DNA of 64,000 bases from an uncultured Kiloniellaceae bacterium (lineage in GTDB: Bacteria; Pseudomonadota; Alphaproteobacteria; Kiloniellales; Kiloniellaceae). Under the pieces are notes generated by a model that saw nothing but the letters and a program-made list of their open reading frames with translations, made no database searches and was not told where the DNA came from. The first letter of the stretch is position 1; every line of letters begins with the position of its first letter. Positions 16,005 to 24,308 of this stretch are shown one piece after another. The stretch covers positions 186,001 through 250,000 of the forward strand of contig CANMQP010000013.1 in assembly GCA_947500035.1 (NCBI GenBank), read 5' to 3'. A program made the position numbers and the translations under genes.

Positions 16005-16925
16005 CTAACCCTTTTCCCGCTGTTGGATCAGCCACACGCGCGGGGCGCAGCCGAAGCGGCGCTGGAAGGCGCGGGCCAGGGCAGTCGGGCTTTGATAGCC
16101 GGTCGCCGGGGCGACGGACTTCAGAGGCCGGCCGCGCAGGAGGAGCTGCTTTGCGAGCTCCAGGCGCAGGGCGGTCAGATAGTCGCCGGGCGACGCCCCG
16201 ACGCGCTGCTTGAACGCGGCCGCGAAGTTGGAGCGGGACATGCCGGCGATCCCCGCCAAGGCCTCGATGTTCAGCTCTGCGGCCGGATCGGCGTGCATGG
16301 CGGCCAGGGATCGGGCCAGCTTGGGATCCGCCAGGCCGGACAGCAGGCCCCGCTCGACCAGGCCCGCCGCAATACAATGCCGCAGCAACATAACGATCAG
16401 CAGTTCGAGGATCAGATCGACCGCGGCCCGCTGTCCGAACGCGGGCGTGAAGGCTTCATCGAAAAGACGCTCGAGCACCGGGCCCAGGCCCGCCAGAGCA
16501 TCGAGCGGCACGATCAGCGGGTCCGGCAGGCCGAGCATCAGGAATTCGGCCTCGGGGCCATTATAGCTCAGGCGGGCGCACACCAGTTCGCTGCCTAATC
16601 CGCTGCCCAATCCACCGCCCCGTTCGCTCTTCTGTTCGCTCTTCTGTTCGCTGGCCGCCTGTCCGTCGGCTTCCAGACGGTGGCCGCGGGGTTTGGAGAA
16701 GAGGATAAGGCTCGGCACCTCGATATGCCGGACCGCTTCGCCCTTGCTATGCAGGCTTAGCGGGCCACGGCGCAGCAGATGCAAATGACCCTGCGCGCCG
16801 TCATCGCCGACCTCCGAAGTTCCGCAGAGGGACCCGGAAAAGAAGACGCTGGCAGTGAGGTTGCGGCCGCTGAGCCAGGGAAAGAGATCGGGGTCTTCGG
16901 ACGAACGGCGTGTTTCTTCGGACAA
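16005..16925 (-). CDS. AraC family transcriptional regulator with cupin-6 N-domain
   Basis: A 306-residue regulator. The N-terminal region (FFSGSLCGTSEVGDDGAQGHLHLLRRGPLSLH) matches the AraC-binding cupin-6 type. The C-terminal HTH pair reads IEALAGIAGMSRSNFAAAFKQRVGASPGDYL and LKSVAPATGYQSPTALARAFQRRFGCAPRVWL. In between is a low-complexity insert, SEQKSEQKSE followed by GLGSGLGSE, produced by short tandem repeats in the DNA near 16590-16650. It is transcribed away from the YHS protein gene at 17028. The two 5' ends are 102 bp apart, so it may regulate that gene. Confidence 0.9.
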   Translation of the reverse strand: MSEETRRSSEDPDLFPWLSGRNLTASVFFSGSLCGTSEVGDDGAQGHLHLLRRGPLSLHSKGEAVRHIEVPSLILFSKPRGHRLEADGQAASEQKSEQKSERGGGLGSGLGSELVCARLSYNGPEAEFLMLGLPDPLIVPLDALAGLGPVLERLFDEAFTPAFGQRAAVDLILELLIVMLLRHCIAAGLVERGLLSGLADPKLARSLAAMHADPAAELNIEALAGIAGMSRSNFAAAFKQRVGASPGDYLTALRLELAKQLLLRGRPLKSVAPATGYQSPTALARAFQRRFGCAPRVWLIQQREKG

Positions 16926-17027
16926 AATATCAAACCTGATGGCTTAACTCTGTTCCAGGGACCGGACAGCGGCCTTGCCCGCAAACCCATGCCCCTTCGA
17001 ACAATCAAACGCTATGGAGGTATCCCA

Positions 17028-17552
17028 ATGTCGCTTGTTTTCAAAGCTTTTCGTAACGCGCTCTTCTCCGTCGGCCTGGCGCTGGCGGTCGTTCCGGCCA
17101 CAGCCCAGCTCGCGCAGGCCGAAACCGAGATCAATATCGTAGAGGGCTACGCCGTGCACGGCTACGACGTCGTGGCTTACTTTACCCAGGACAAGCCGGT
17201 CATCGGTGACGACCGCTTCACCGCAAGTCATGAAGGCGCGAACTATCGCTTCGCCAGCGCGGAGAACCGCGATCTCTTCGCCGCCGACCCGGCCAAGTAC
17301 GCCCCTAAATACGGCGGGTACTGCGCCTTCGGCGCCGCCATGGGCCGCAAGTTCGACGGTGACCCCAACGCCTGGGCGATCGTTGACGGCGAGCTTTATC
17401 TGAACCTCAACAAGAAGGTCCAGGCCCGCTGGAAAGAGAACATCCCCGGTTTCATCAAGGGTTCTGAGAACAACTGGCCCCTGATCCGCAGCGTTGCCGA
17501 CGCCTCTCTCGAAGCTTCCACGCCGGAAGGTGTGACGATCGGCGCCCAGTAA
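17028..17552 (+). CDS. YHS domain-containing secreted protein, copy 1
   Basis: A 174-residue exported protein; GGAGG lies about 8 nt before the ATG at 17028. A signal peptide of about 33 residues ends near AQAET. The YHS domain follows: VHGYDVVAYFTQDKPVIGDDRFTASHEGANYRFASAENRDLFAADPAKYAPKYGGYCAFG. YHS domains are small metal-associated modules found in copper and cation transport proteins. The C-terminal part (WAIVDGELYLNLNKKVQARWKENI) is typical of the bacterial stand-alone family. A paralogue with the same layout begins at 21509. A strong terminator-like hairpin follows. Confidence 0.88.
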   Translation: MSLVFKAFRNALFSVGLALAVVPATAQLAQAETEINIVEGYAVHGYDVVAYFTQDKPVIGDDRFTASHEGANYRFASAENRDLFAADPAKYAPKYGGYCAFGAAMGRKFDGDPNAWAIVDGELYLNLNKKVQARWKENIPGFIKGSENNWPLIRSVADASLEASTPEGVTIGAQ

Positions 17553-17571
17553 GCTCATCACTGAGTTGTCC

Positions 17572-17600
17572 GCCCGGAGCCATCTGCGCTCCGGGCTTTC
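17572..17600 (+). terminator. Rho-independent terminator after YHS gene
   Basis: GCCCGGAGC (17572-17580) and GCTCCGGGC (17588-17596) form a 9-bp perfect stem with a 7-nt loop, followed by TTTCT. It lies 20 nt after the YHS stop codon. Confidence 0.75.
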
Positions 17601-17797
17601 TGGAGCAAGATCATCCGTCATGCGGTCCCGGGTGGTGCCGCAAGACGGAACCGCTGCGCGGCCGCCACAGCATAAAGATGACCCTGAATAGATAGACTCA
17701 GATCTTTTTTGTGTATTTCTAAGCGAGCTCAGATAACATCTAATGCCTTAGTTTGGACCACATACTCGGTTCACTGGACTTGGCGCAGAACAGTTGT

Positions 17798-18172
17798 ATG
17801 ACAGGAGAGCAGGGCACGTTGGCCGGTGTGAACGAAGAATCCAGAGCTCTTCGGGTGGCAGTAATTGAGGAGATTCGGGTGCTCGCCAGTGCCTCGCTGC
17901 AATCGAAATATGAGATTGATGTTCCCATTGCAGATGTTCCGGCCGAACTTATTTGCGGCTTTTGCGATGATCTCTATCATCCAAAAAGCAAAACCTTCCT
18001 GGACGCATTCACGGAAGACGAAATCAAACAATTAGCAGTGCTGTACGGACTGCTGTATCTCGTCAGCGAGACGGTGAACCGGTCACATCCTCTGAAAATA
18101 GCCGATCTCCAGAAACTGCCTGAATGGCGTGCGGTCATGTCATATGCGAAAGACTTGGAGTCCGTTCTCTAA
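17798..18172 (+). CDS. Hypothetical protein
   Basis: A helical protein of about 124 residues from the ATG at 17798; a TTG at 17753 would add 15 residues, and neither has a clear ribosome site. It reads ALRVAVIEEIRVLASASLQSKYEIDVPIADVPAELICGFCDDLYHPKSKTFL, then FTEDEIKQLAVLYGLLYLVSETV. No family is recognised. No signal peptide or membrane helix. It is flanked by a terminator upstream and an unrelated RidA gene downstream, so it is probably monocistronic. Confidence 0.55.
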   Translation: MTGEQGTLAGVNEESRALRVAVIEEIRVLASASLQSKYEIDVPIADVPAELICGFCDDLYHPKSKTFLDAFTEDEIKQLAVLYGLLYLVSETVNRSHPLKIADLQKLPEWRAVMSYAKDLESVL

Positions 18173-18454
18173 CGTAGAGAAGAGCCGGGTCTAATGGGAG
18201 GGTCCGCCCCACGGTTTTTTGGTATGCGATGATCGATGTGCCCGCATCACCAACACGAGGACATTATCTCATTCCACCCGCCTCCTAATGCTCTGCGCTT
18301 GCAGATTTCAGGTTGCAGCCGGGAAATTGAACCTAAATAGCAAACAGGTTCGTCACGTTTCGGCCTCTGCGCCGGAGATGGCCGCGCGCCGCGTGCCATG
18401 CCGGTGTTCGCACGCCCAGCTCTTAGCATCACAGTATTTCAAGGCTTTACAAGA

Positions 18455-18865
18455 ATGAACATGACCAGAGGCAACCCCAAGGCACTCTTCAACAGCACGC
18501 AATATGGATTCTCGCAGGCCGTATCGGCGAAAGGGAGCAGAATCGTTATGACGTCCGGACAAGTGGCCTGGGACGCAGACGAAACCCTGACGGGCGCGGG
18601 CGATCTATTTGCCGAAACCTCCAAGTCACTGGAGAACGTAAAGATCGCCCTGGCCTCGCTTGACGCCCGGCTCGCGGACGTCGTTTCTCTGCGCCTTTAC
18701 ATCGTCGATTACAAGCTCGAGGAATCCGATCTCATCAGCCGTGCCCTCAAGGATTTTTTCCCCGAAGGAGAGGAACCTGCCGCAACTTGGATCGGGGTCA
18801 ACTGCCTTGCCAACCCGGATTTCCGCATTGAAATAGAAGCAATGGCCGTTGTGCCGGAGGCGTAA
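18455..18865 (+). CDS. RidA family protein
   Basis: A 136-residue member of the RidA/YjgF/UK114 family, which hydrolyses reactive enamines/imines such as 2-aminoacrylate or acts in related deaminase pathways. Visible marks are the N-terminal FSQAVSAKGSRIVMTSGQVAWDADE, the central LENVKIALASLDARLADVVSLRLYIVDY, and the C-terminal PAATWIGVNCLANPDFRIEIEAMAV. The position where canonical RidA carries the substrate-binding arginine (RxxV near residue 105) reads ATWIGV, so it may belong to a divergent subfamily with a different substrate. No partner genes nearby. Confidence 0.85.
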   Translation: MNMTRGNPKALFNSTQYGFSQAVSAKGSRIVMTSGQVAWDADETLTGAGDLFAETSKSLENVKIALASLDARLADVVSLRLYIVDYKLEESDLISRALKDFFPEGEEPAATWIGVNCLANPDFRIEIEAMAVVPEA

Positions 18866-18946
18866 AAACCCGTAACGAGAAGCGCCGTCGTGCGCTGGTG
18901 GCGCGGCGCGGGAAAGCGCTTCAGGAAAACACAGGCCTCGCATCGC

Positions 18947-19438
18947 TCAATCGAATTCGATCAGCACCAGGATGAAATCGACACGCTCGCCCTGAATCGA
19001 GAAAGGGAGAAAAATCTCCCAGGACTTCTTGATCCCGTCCATGGGCCCGATGTAGTTCAGGGAAAGGACTTTGGGTGTCCCGCTGGCCTCCACCTCGCTG
19101 TAGGCGCGCCAGACTTCCGAACCCGGGCCCTTGCCCTCGATCTCCGACAGCTTCTTTCCCGTATAGCTGTCCTTCACGCGGTCGTCGATGTAGGTGCCGA
19201 CAAGGCGGAACCTGAAATCCCTGAAATCCTGGTCCTGGGCATCTCGTACAACCTCAACCATCAGCAGATGCGGTAGAAGCGACGGCACATCGAGGGGATC
19301 GAAGGCCGAGCGCAGGGGAAGTGCGCGCGCACCCTTGAGGCGTTTCCAGTGCTCTAGGGCCTGCCGCAGTTTATCCGGCAGGCCATCAGGATCGTACGTC
19401 TTTGGAGTGTCGCCCATGTCATCGTGCCCCGATAGCAT
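18947..19438 (-). CDS. PAS domain-containing protein (PAS_5 type)
   Basis: A 163-residue cytosolic protein; a second in-frame ATG at 19417 would shorten it by 7 residues. The pattern LRQALEHWKRLKGARALPLRSAFDPLDVPSLLPHLLMVEVV followed by FRFRLVGTYIDDRV and TGKKLSEIE is typical of the PAS_5 family abundant in Rhodospirillales. Such single-domain proteins are thought to sense small ligands or redox state but most have no known role. No output domain is present. The gene is convergent with ridA. Confidence 0.8.
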   Translation of the reverse strand: MLSGHDDMGDTPKTYDPDGLPDKLRQALEHWKRLKGARALPLRSAFDPLDVPSLLPHLLMVEVVRDAQDQDFRDFRFRLVGTYIDDRVKDSYTGKKLSEIEGKGPGSEVWRAYSEVEASGTPKVLSLNYIGPMDGIKKSWEIFLPFSIQGERVDFILVLIEFD

Positions 19439-19557
19439 TAGCGTCCCGCGGCCAGGGCCCTTTGAGAATCAGCATACCGCTAGAGTTGTGCAGACTACCG
19501 GCTTAGCTGTCAATTTGTAACGAGGCCGCGTCCTGATTTTTACAACGTTGATTGAGC

Positions 19558-20013
19558 TTAGCCGGCAAGAGCGACACACCCTGGCTCCAGCTGAGGTTCC
19601 CTGGTCCGCGACCCAACTGCAATTGCAGCGTTGCTGGGCCGATTGACGGCGGTTTCCCCGATCACGCGGAGTTGCGCAACATGTGCAAGAACGCTGACCG
19701 CAGCCAAGCTGTTGCCCAAATGATGCATTGCTTTGAAGTCTCGCTTCCTGAGCGCAGAATTTATGCCCCGGTGAAGCTGTGCAAGCGTCTTGGGCAAGTC
19801 CTTCTCGATAGAGGAAGGGCCTCGCAACATGCCGAAAACGGATGAGGACAGACAGGTGCCCAGATACTGCAAAGCCAGGAAATCATGATCTTCATACGCC
19901 TGATTGATGCTGTCCACGAGATCGGCAAAGACCATCGATTCCACCCGGACCCTTGCGGCCGGATACTTCGCTTCGGTATGTGCCTGTGCGAACCGCCATG
20001 AAACGACCATCAC
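19558..20013 (-). CDS. Hypothetical protein
   Basis: A 151-residue protein of unknown function. The central part is predicted helical (MVFADLVDSINQAYEDHDFLALQYLGTCLSSSVFG and KTLAQLHRGINSALRKRDFKAMHHLGNSLAAVSVLA). No motif, signal peptide or membrane segment stands out. The first 26 residues look less conserved and the internal ATG before VFADL (residue 27) may be the true start. It lies between a PAS protein and the second C58 protease gene on the same strand but is separated from both. Confidence 0.45.
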   Translation of the reverse strand: MMVVSWRFAQAHTEAKYPAARVRVESMVFADLVDSINQAYEDHDFLALQYLGTCLSSSVFGMLRGPSSIEKDLPKTLAQLHRGINSALRKRDFKAMHHLGNSLAAVSVLAHVAQLRVIGETAVNRPSNAAIAVGSRTREPQLEPGCVALAG

Positions 20014-20079
20014 CTTTTCCCCTTATCTAATAGCGCGAGAGACCCGCTCCAGCTCCGGGCGCCCGCAGGCCCGCTTTGG

Positions 20080-20865
20080 TCAAATCCCCTTCGCGTAGGA
20101 CTTTATGACGAAGTCATCGCCCAAATGCCGGACGTAGTTCGAGGCCCAGTAGAAACCGCCGGGTTCGCCGACCCAGCGCTGGAAGTCGGCCGCTTTCTCG
20201 AAATAGAAAATGCCGTAGTTGGGATCGAAGAACATGGCGTCGTCACCAACGAAGGCTGCCACGGCGTGCCCCCCCACCGGCCCATGGATGGAGATGATCT
20301 TGTAGGACCAATAGCGGCCCGAGTGATTGCCCACGATGGACTCGCCCAACCGCCGGCCGAACGCGATTTGCACCATCGGACTGTTCGCGGGGTCCCTGAA
20401 CCCCGGAGGCGGCCTGAGCCCTGGAGGCGCTTTGGACGCGGCAGGCGACAGGTTCAGCGCCGGGTTGGAGATCTTCATCTGCCTCAGGATTCCGTGCCTG
20501 CGCAGGAAATCATCGGTAAACTGATCCTTGGTACGATTGTAATCAGTAGGGTTTGTACGGGTCCTCAGGGCGTCGGCGTATTTCAACTGGTTCAAGGCAA
20601 TGGCCACACCGGTGAAATAGCCGCCGCTGCGCTGCTTGCCCGATCCCATGGCCCTTGCCGCCTCCGCAAAACTCTTCGGTACGTCATTGGCGTGATGGGC
20701 GACCCAGTGCATGCAAAGGGATTTGCAGACTCCCTGACTTGTTCCTGGTATTTGGCGCATGACAGTGCCGAGGCCTTCCATCCGGTCGCCCTGATCGAAA
20801 GCTTCAATCAGATACCCGCCGAAATTCCGTACCGTGCCGCGCACGATCGCTTTTGAGCCGAACAT
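20080..20865 (-). CDS. YopT-type (C58) cysteine protease domain protein, copy B
   Basis: A 261-residue paralogue of the protein at 11034-11786. The start at 20865 (MFGSKAIVRGTVRNFGGYL) was chosen because it aligns exactly with copy A's N-terminus. Triad candidates are Cys47 in GVCKSLCMHWV, His200 in VGGHAVAAF and Asp214 in FFDPNYGIF. The copies are most alike at both ends; copy B has a proline-rich insertion in the middle (APPGLRPPPGFRDP). Both end in the same VIKSYAKGI. It follows a small gene sharing motifs with that of copy A, so the pair was duplicated or acquired together. Confidence 0.82.
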   Translation of the reverse strand: MFGSKAIVRGTVRNFGGYLIEAFDQGDRMEGLGTVMRQIPGTSQGVCKSLCMHWVAHHANDVPKSFAEAARAMGSGKQRSGGYFTGVAIALNQLKYADALRTRTNPTDYNRTKDQFTDDFLRRHGILRQMKISNPALNLSPAASKAPPGLRPPPGFRDPANSPMVQIAFGRRLGESIVGNHSGRYWSYKIISIHGPVGGHAVAAFVGDDAMFFDPNYGIFYFEKAADFQRWVGEPGGFYWASNYVRHLGDDFVIKSYAKGI

Positions 20866-20955
20866 GTCCGTCTCCCTCCTCTGCCCGCCCGTCAAGGGGC
20901 AGGTGTGATGTTGTGAATGATGGGTTGCTGTTTGCGGCGATTCCGCGTACCGGTA

Positions 20956-21243
20956 TTATGGGGACGCTTTATCTTTTCTGCAGTCGTCAGAGCCAAGAAC
21001 ATGGAAAGTCTCAGCCGGAACCGACGTTGCCTTGTTCCCGCCAACAGAAGAGGCACCTCTTGGTATGAGTGGCAGTGGCTGCGGGCAGGATATCTTCCGC
21101 ATGCTTGCCCCCCATGGGGACGATGCCGGATACTCGCTCGTCGCCGACCTGTGCCAAACCGCCGGACGAAGCGAGATGACATCGCAGGGTGTCGCTGTCC
21201 TGTCGTATTCCACCGGACGCTTAGGAGAAATCTGTACGAGCAT
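20956..21243 (-). CDS. Small protein preceding C58 protease, copy B
   Basis: A 95-residue product starting at the ATG 21241-21243 with CGAGGACAG upstream. It shares with copy A the RPV at residues 9-11, SSPWGASMRKIS (residues 41-52) and LPLIP (57-61), while the rest has diverged. The gene ends 90 nt before the protease start. Three cysteines are present (residues 20, 53 and 89). No known family. A substrate, maturation peptide, chaperone or inhibitor role with the protease is possible; none is shown. Confidence 0.6.
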   Translation of the reverse strand: MLVQISPKRPVEYDRTATPCDVISLRPAVWHRSATSEYPASSPWGASMRKISCPQPLPLIPRGASSVGGNKATSVPAETFHVLGSDDCRKDKASP

Positions 21244-21345
21244 TCGACTGTCCTCGGTTTGGCCCCTTTGCCGCGATGACCGCGATCTGCGAGCGGGTGT
21301 TGCAGCTACAACAATCCGGTCATTGGTTTTATTCCGATTTTTTTT
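21244..21345 (-). promoter_or_regulatory. Conserved leader upstream of small-protein/C58 cassette B
   Basis: Carries the same blocks as 12191-12292: A8, TCGGAATAAA, CC, GATTGTTGT, AACA, CGCGGTC, TCGCGGCA and CGAGGA, at the same spacing to the start codon (81 nt after the AATAAAnCC box). Blocks between them have diverged, which argues for selected elements instead of recent copying. The YHS copy 2 gene starts 164 bp to the right in the opposite direction and may share control. Confidence 0.6.
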
Positions 21346-21508
21346 GACCTGCATATCCAGACGCGGAAGAAGGTCCGCCGTGCCCCCGGTAAAAACGAGC
21401 CAACCCGCCGCTCACGGCCCGATAACATCTGCGTAAGGAGGGTGGCAGCGACGCTGTTTCACACCATATCGGTGTCAGGAATTCAGAGACCACAATTGGA
21501 GTTTCCCC

Positions 21509-21982
21509 ATGGCCTTCACCAGACGCCGCCTTTTGTCGTTTGCCGTTGCCCTGCCCGCAGCGGCCATTTTCGCCCCGCTCGCTCTCTCCCAGGCTGCCCG
21601 CGCCACGAAGCCGGCGGTCTATGCCGATGACGGGATCGCCATCGACGGCTCCGATGCCGTGGCCTATTTCACCGAAGGCCGGCCCGTCGCGGGCAAAGCC
21701 GAGCTGACCCATGACTGGATGGGCGTGACCTGGCGGTTTGCATCGGAAGAGAACCGCGCCGCTTTTGCGGCCAGTCCCGAGGCTTACGCGCCGCAATACG
21801 GCGGCTACTGCGCCTATGCCGTGAGCGAAGGCTACACCGCGTCGACCGTGCCGGAGGCCTGGAAGATCGTGGACGGTAAACTCTATCTGAACTACTCGCG
21901 CGGTGTTCAACGGCGATGGGAGCGCGATATTCCCGGCCGCATCGCCGCCGCGGACGCGAACTGGCCGTCCGTGCTGTCCTGA
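21509..21982 (+). CDS. YHS domain-containing exported protein, copy 2
   Basis: A 157-residue protein whose N-terminus MAFTRRRLLSFAVALPAAAIFAPLAL looks like a twin-arginine (Tat) signal, unlike copy 1, which has an ordinary Sec-type signal. The YHS domain reads AIDGSDAVAYFTEGRPVAGKAELTHDWMGVTWRFASEENRAAFAASPEAYAPQYGGYCAYAV, then WKIVDGKLYLNYSRGVQRRWERDI. GGAG lies 8 nt before the ATG. A Tat route would suit a protein folded around a metal before export; that is inference. It diverges from the C58 cassette B. Confidence 0.87.
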   Translation: MAFTRRRLLSFAVALPAAAIFAPLALSQAARATKPAVYADDGIAIDGSDAVAYFTEGRPVAGKAELTHDWMGVTWRFASEENRAAFAASPEAYAPQYGGYCAYAVSEGYTASTVPEAWKIVDGKLYLNYSRGVQRRWERDIPGRIAAADANWPSVLS

Positions 21983-22184
21983 GCGCGCAGGGCGATCTAT
22001 CGACCTTGTGCGTCCTATGACGTTCCCCAGGGCATGACGCAAAGGTGGCCGCCCAGCATTGCTGCGACATTTCACCCTCTGGCTGTTGCATCGGGTCCGG
22101 CCTACAGTCGGCTTGTTGATCTCTGGTTCGCTGGGGGATGCCCTGATGGCGGCTCTGAGACATTCTTGCGCACGGTAGGTTGGT

Positions 22185-22727
22185 ATGAGCTCAGCACTTC
22201 TTGCGGCGGTCCGCTGTGACCATGGCGATGTCGATGCCCTCTTGAACGAGGTCGGTCAAACACTCTGCGGACAGGGAAAGCGCGTCCAGGGCGCCCTGCA
22301 GACGCGAGGCTTAGATAACGGGGGCCTCGATAACGGAGAATGTCACTGCGCGGATATGGATCTGCAGATCATCGGCTCCGACCGCAGCTACCGGATCTCG
22401 CAGTCCCTGGGGCCGCAATCCCGCGGATGCCGGTTGAATTCCGGCGCGCTGGCGGAATGCGCCGCCTATCTGGAGCAAAATCTCTCCTCCGACGTCGATC
22501 TTTTGATCCTGAACCGCTTCGGGCGGGGCGAAAGCGAAGGCAAGGGCTTCCGAGATCTGATCGGCGCGGCGATTGCGTCCGATGTGCCCGTCTTGACGGC
22601 ATTGCGCCCGGCCTATGTCGAGGCCTGGGCCGCGTTCGGCGCGGAGATGGCCTGCGAACTGCCCACTGACCAGGCTGCCGTGCTCGACTGGTTTCAGGAC
22701 GTTCAGGACGCACGCGCCTGCACCTGA
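22185..22727 (+). CDS. DUF2478 family protein
   Basis: A 180-residue cytosolic protein. Recognisable DUF2478 pieces are CHCADMDLQIIGSDRSYRISQSLGPQSRGCRLNSGALAE and DLLILNRFGRGESEGKGFRDLIGAAIASDVPVLTALRP. The family resembles small P-loop NTPases and is often encoded beside molybdate transport genes; none are seen nearby. A short duplication gives GLDNGGLDNGE near residues 43-53, which is unusual and may be recent. Confidence 0.75.
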   Translation: MSSALLAAVRCDHGDVDALLNEVGQTLCGQGKRVQGALQTRGLDNGGLDNGECHCADMDLQIIGSDRSYRISQSLGPQSRGCRLNSGALAECAAYLEQNLSSDVDLLILNRFGRGESEGKGFRDLIGAAIASDVPVLTALRPAYVEAWAAFGAEMACELPTDQAAVLDWFQDVQDARACT

Positions 22728-22796
22728 CAACACAGGTGAAGACAGCCGCAGAGGTTATGCCCCGGCGGAACCGGCGTGACAGCGGTCAGCGCAAAG

Positions 22797-23315
22797 TCAC
22801 GCGCTCACTTTCAATATCTCCAGCGCAGTCTCCTCGGTCTTCAAGCGATAGGACCAGCGCAGTTCCCTGCCTGAGGCAAGCCTCAGGATGGCCAGGTCGG
22901 CCTTGTCCTCCGGATCTTCCTGGACTGTGAAGGATAGGATCTTCTCGCCTGTCAATTCATGCCGTGCCGCGAGGTCGGTCACAGGATACCTAAAATGATC
23001 ATCGCCGAGGGCAGGGTCGAAAGGCACCTGCACGGGCTCGGGGAATTCATCGGTTTCCTCAAGTTCCCACCACTCGGGATCGTCGTTCCAGGACAGACGG
23101 CAGATGCCTTTGCCGGTTTTGACGAAGACTACGCAGAAGGCGTCGACCAGTTCCTCGCCGAGCCAGAATTCCGTTGCGACAAGGCTTTGAAGCCGCTCCC
23201 CGGCGCAGCAATCCGCGGTGGACTTGGGGTTTTCACGCCTGATTTCTTTCGCGTTCTTGACCGGAATTTCAGGCCGGAATTTCAGAAACGCCGCAATGTA
23301 GTCCAGAACCCGCAA
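22797..23315 (-). CDS. Hypothetical protein
   Basis: A 172-residue acidic protein with no recognised domain. Features visible: a short N-terminal helix (MRVLDYIAAFLKF), a central FVKTGKGICRLSWNDDPEWWELEETDEFPEP, and a C-terminal region LRLASGRELRWSYRLKTEETALEILKV suggesting a beta-rich fold. No signal peptide or membrane helix. It stands alone, converging on the DUF2478 gene. Confidence 0.6.
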   Translation of the reverse strand: MRVLDYIAAFLKFRPEIPVKNAKEIRRENPKSTADCCAGERLQSLVATEFWLGEELVDAFCVVFVKTGKGICRLSWNDDPEWWELEETDEFPEPVQVPFDPALGDDHFRYPVTDLAARHELTGEKILSFTVQEDPEDKADLAILRLASGRELRWSYRLKTEETALEILKVSA

Positions 23316-23651
23316 TTGTAATCACCTGACCGTCACGTCGTGGCATCCGGAACAGACAGTCAATGCCGTCCCGCACCGCGCCGTGTGGGAAAAATACCCG
23401 TTGTTCGAATGAGTCGGTGCCATCCTACTCTCGGACCGGCCGCTTGCCGAGCCTTTCCGGCAGTGGCATCGTATAACCAGGGTCTGTTGAGTTTCAGGTT
23501 GGCGTCAGGGTGAAATTGCCGAAGGCGAACTGGCGCAGGCGTGAGTCTGATCTATCTATTGAATCTGATCTGACCACAGGATTGAGACCGGGTTCACAGG
23601 CACCGGCCTCGCGCAGGCGGCGCCGTCAGGCAAAGGAAGAGAGAACAAGTC
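23316..23651. other. Intergenic region, nothing recognised
   Basis: About 335 bases between divergent hypothetical genes. No gene, repeat or RNA feature could be supported. It presumably holds the promoters of both flanking genes. Confidence 0.5.
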
Positions 23652-24221
23652 ATGACAAAGTCTCCCCCATCGATCATCCGTAGCTGCGCGCTGGTGTTTT
23701 TCATGGCAGGCATGTTCTTCGTGACGGGCGCGGGCACTGCCGCCCAGGCGCAGGTGCAGGTGATCTTTCAGGAAAGTGCGCCCAAGGACCGCTTCGAGAT
23801 TCGCAACAGCGGGGGCTGTGCGCTCGGCGCCATGACCTTCACCCTCGATCTGGCCGGGTCCTCGGGCGGCCTGATCTTCGACACTTCGGCCGAGGGGCCG
23901 GGGGTGGAAGTCTATCAGCCCTTCGAACTGCTTGAGGGCGCGGGGCGGGTTCTTCGGCTGCCCGTGGTGCGCGACGGCGGCCGTTCGATCGAACTGGCCA
24001 TGAGCGGTCTCGCGCCGCGCGAAACCGTGTCCTTCACCATCGACGTCGACGACACTTTGGCAAGCAACCCCCTGGGCCAGACCAGGGTCGCCGGATCGGA
24101 AATCATGGGTGCGCGGGCCGCCATAGTTCTCGAAAGCGACAACGCCGCGCTGCCCCCCGTAACGGCGCGTTTCGAGAGCGATGCGATGGCCGAACTGCCG
24201 GTCTCGAATTGCGTTTCGTGA
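23652..24221 (+). CDS. Secreted aggregation-factor-core-like protein
   Basis: A 189-residue exported protein with a signal peptide of about 34 residues ending near AAQAQ. The mature part reads RFEIRNSGGCALGAMTFTLDLAGSSGGLIFDTSAEGPGVEVYQPFEL, then LPVVRDGGRSIELAMSGLAPRETVSFTIDVDDTLA and SEIMGARA. This pattern is what I know as the aggregation factor core annotation in marine Alphaproteobacteria, a beta-sandwich domain of uncertain role. GAGAGAACA precedes the ATG. Two cysteines could form a disulphide. No operon partner is evident. Confidence 0.6.
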   Translation: MTKSPPSIIRSCALVFFMAGMFFVTGAGTAAQAQVQVIFQESAPKDRFEIRNSGGCALGAMTFTLDLAGSSGGLIFDTSAEGPGVEVYQPFELLEGAGRVLRLPVVRDGGRSIELAMSGLAPRETVSFTIDVDDTLASNPLGQTRVAGSEIMGARAAIVLESDNAALPPVTARFESDAMAELPVSNCVS

Positions 24222-24308
24222 ACAGCCGGCGATGCGCGGAGCAGGGCGGCCTGATCGCGGCGGAAAAATACTATCCGTTCATCCGGGATGGTAAAACGGT
24301 CAGCGCTT

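Noticed and set aside
11034-21243. C58 proteases as type III effectors
   Set aside because: No secretion apparatus, effector chaperone or host-association gene is visible, and the proteins lack export signals; the cassette may act inside the cell.
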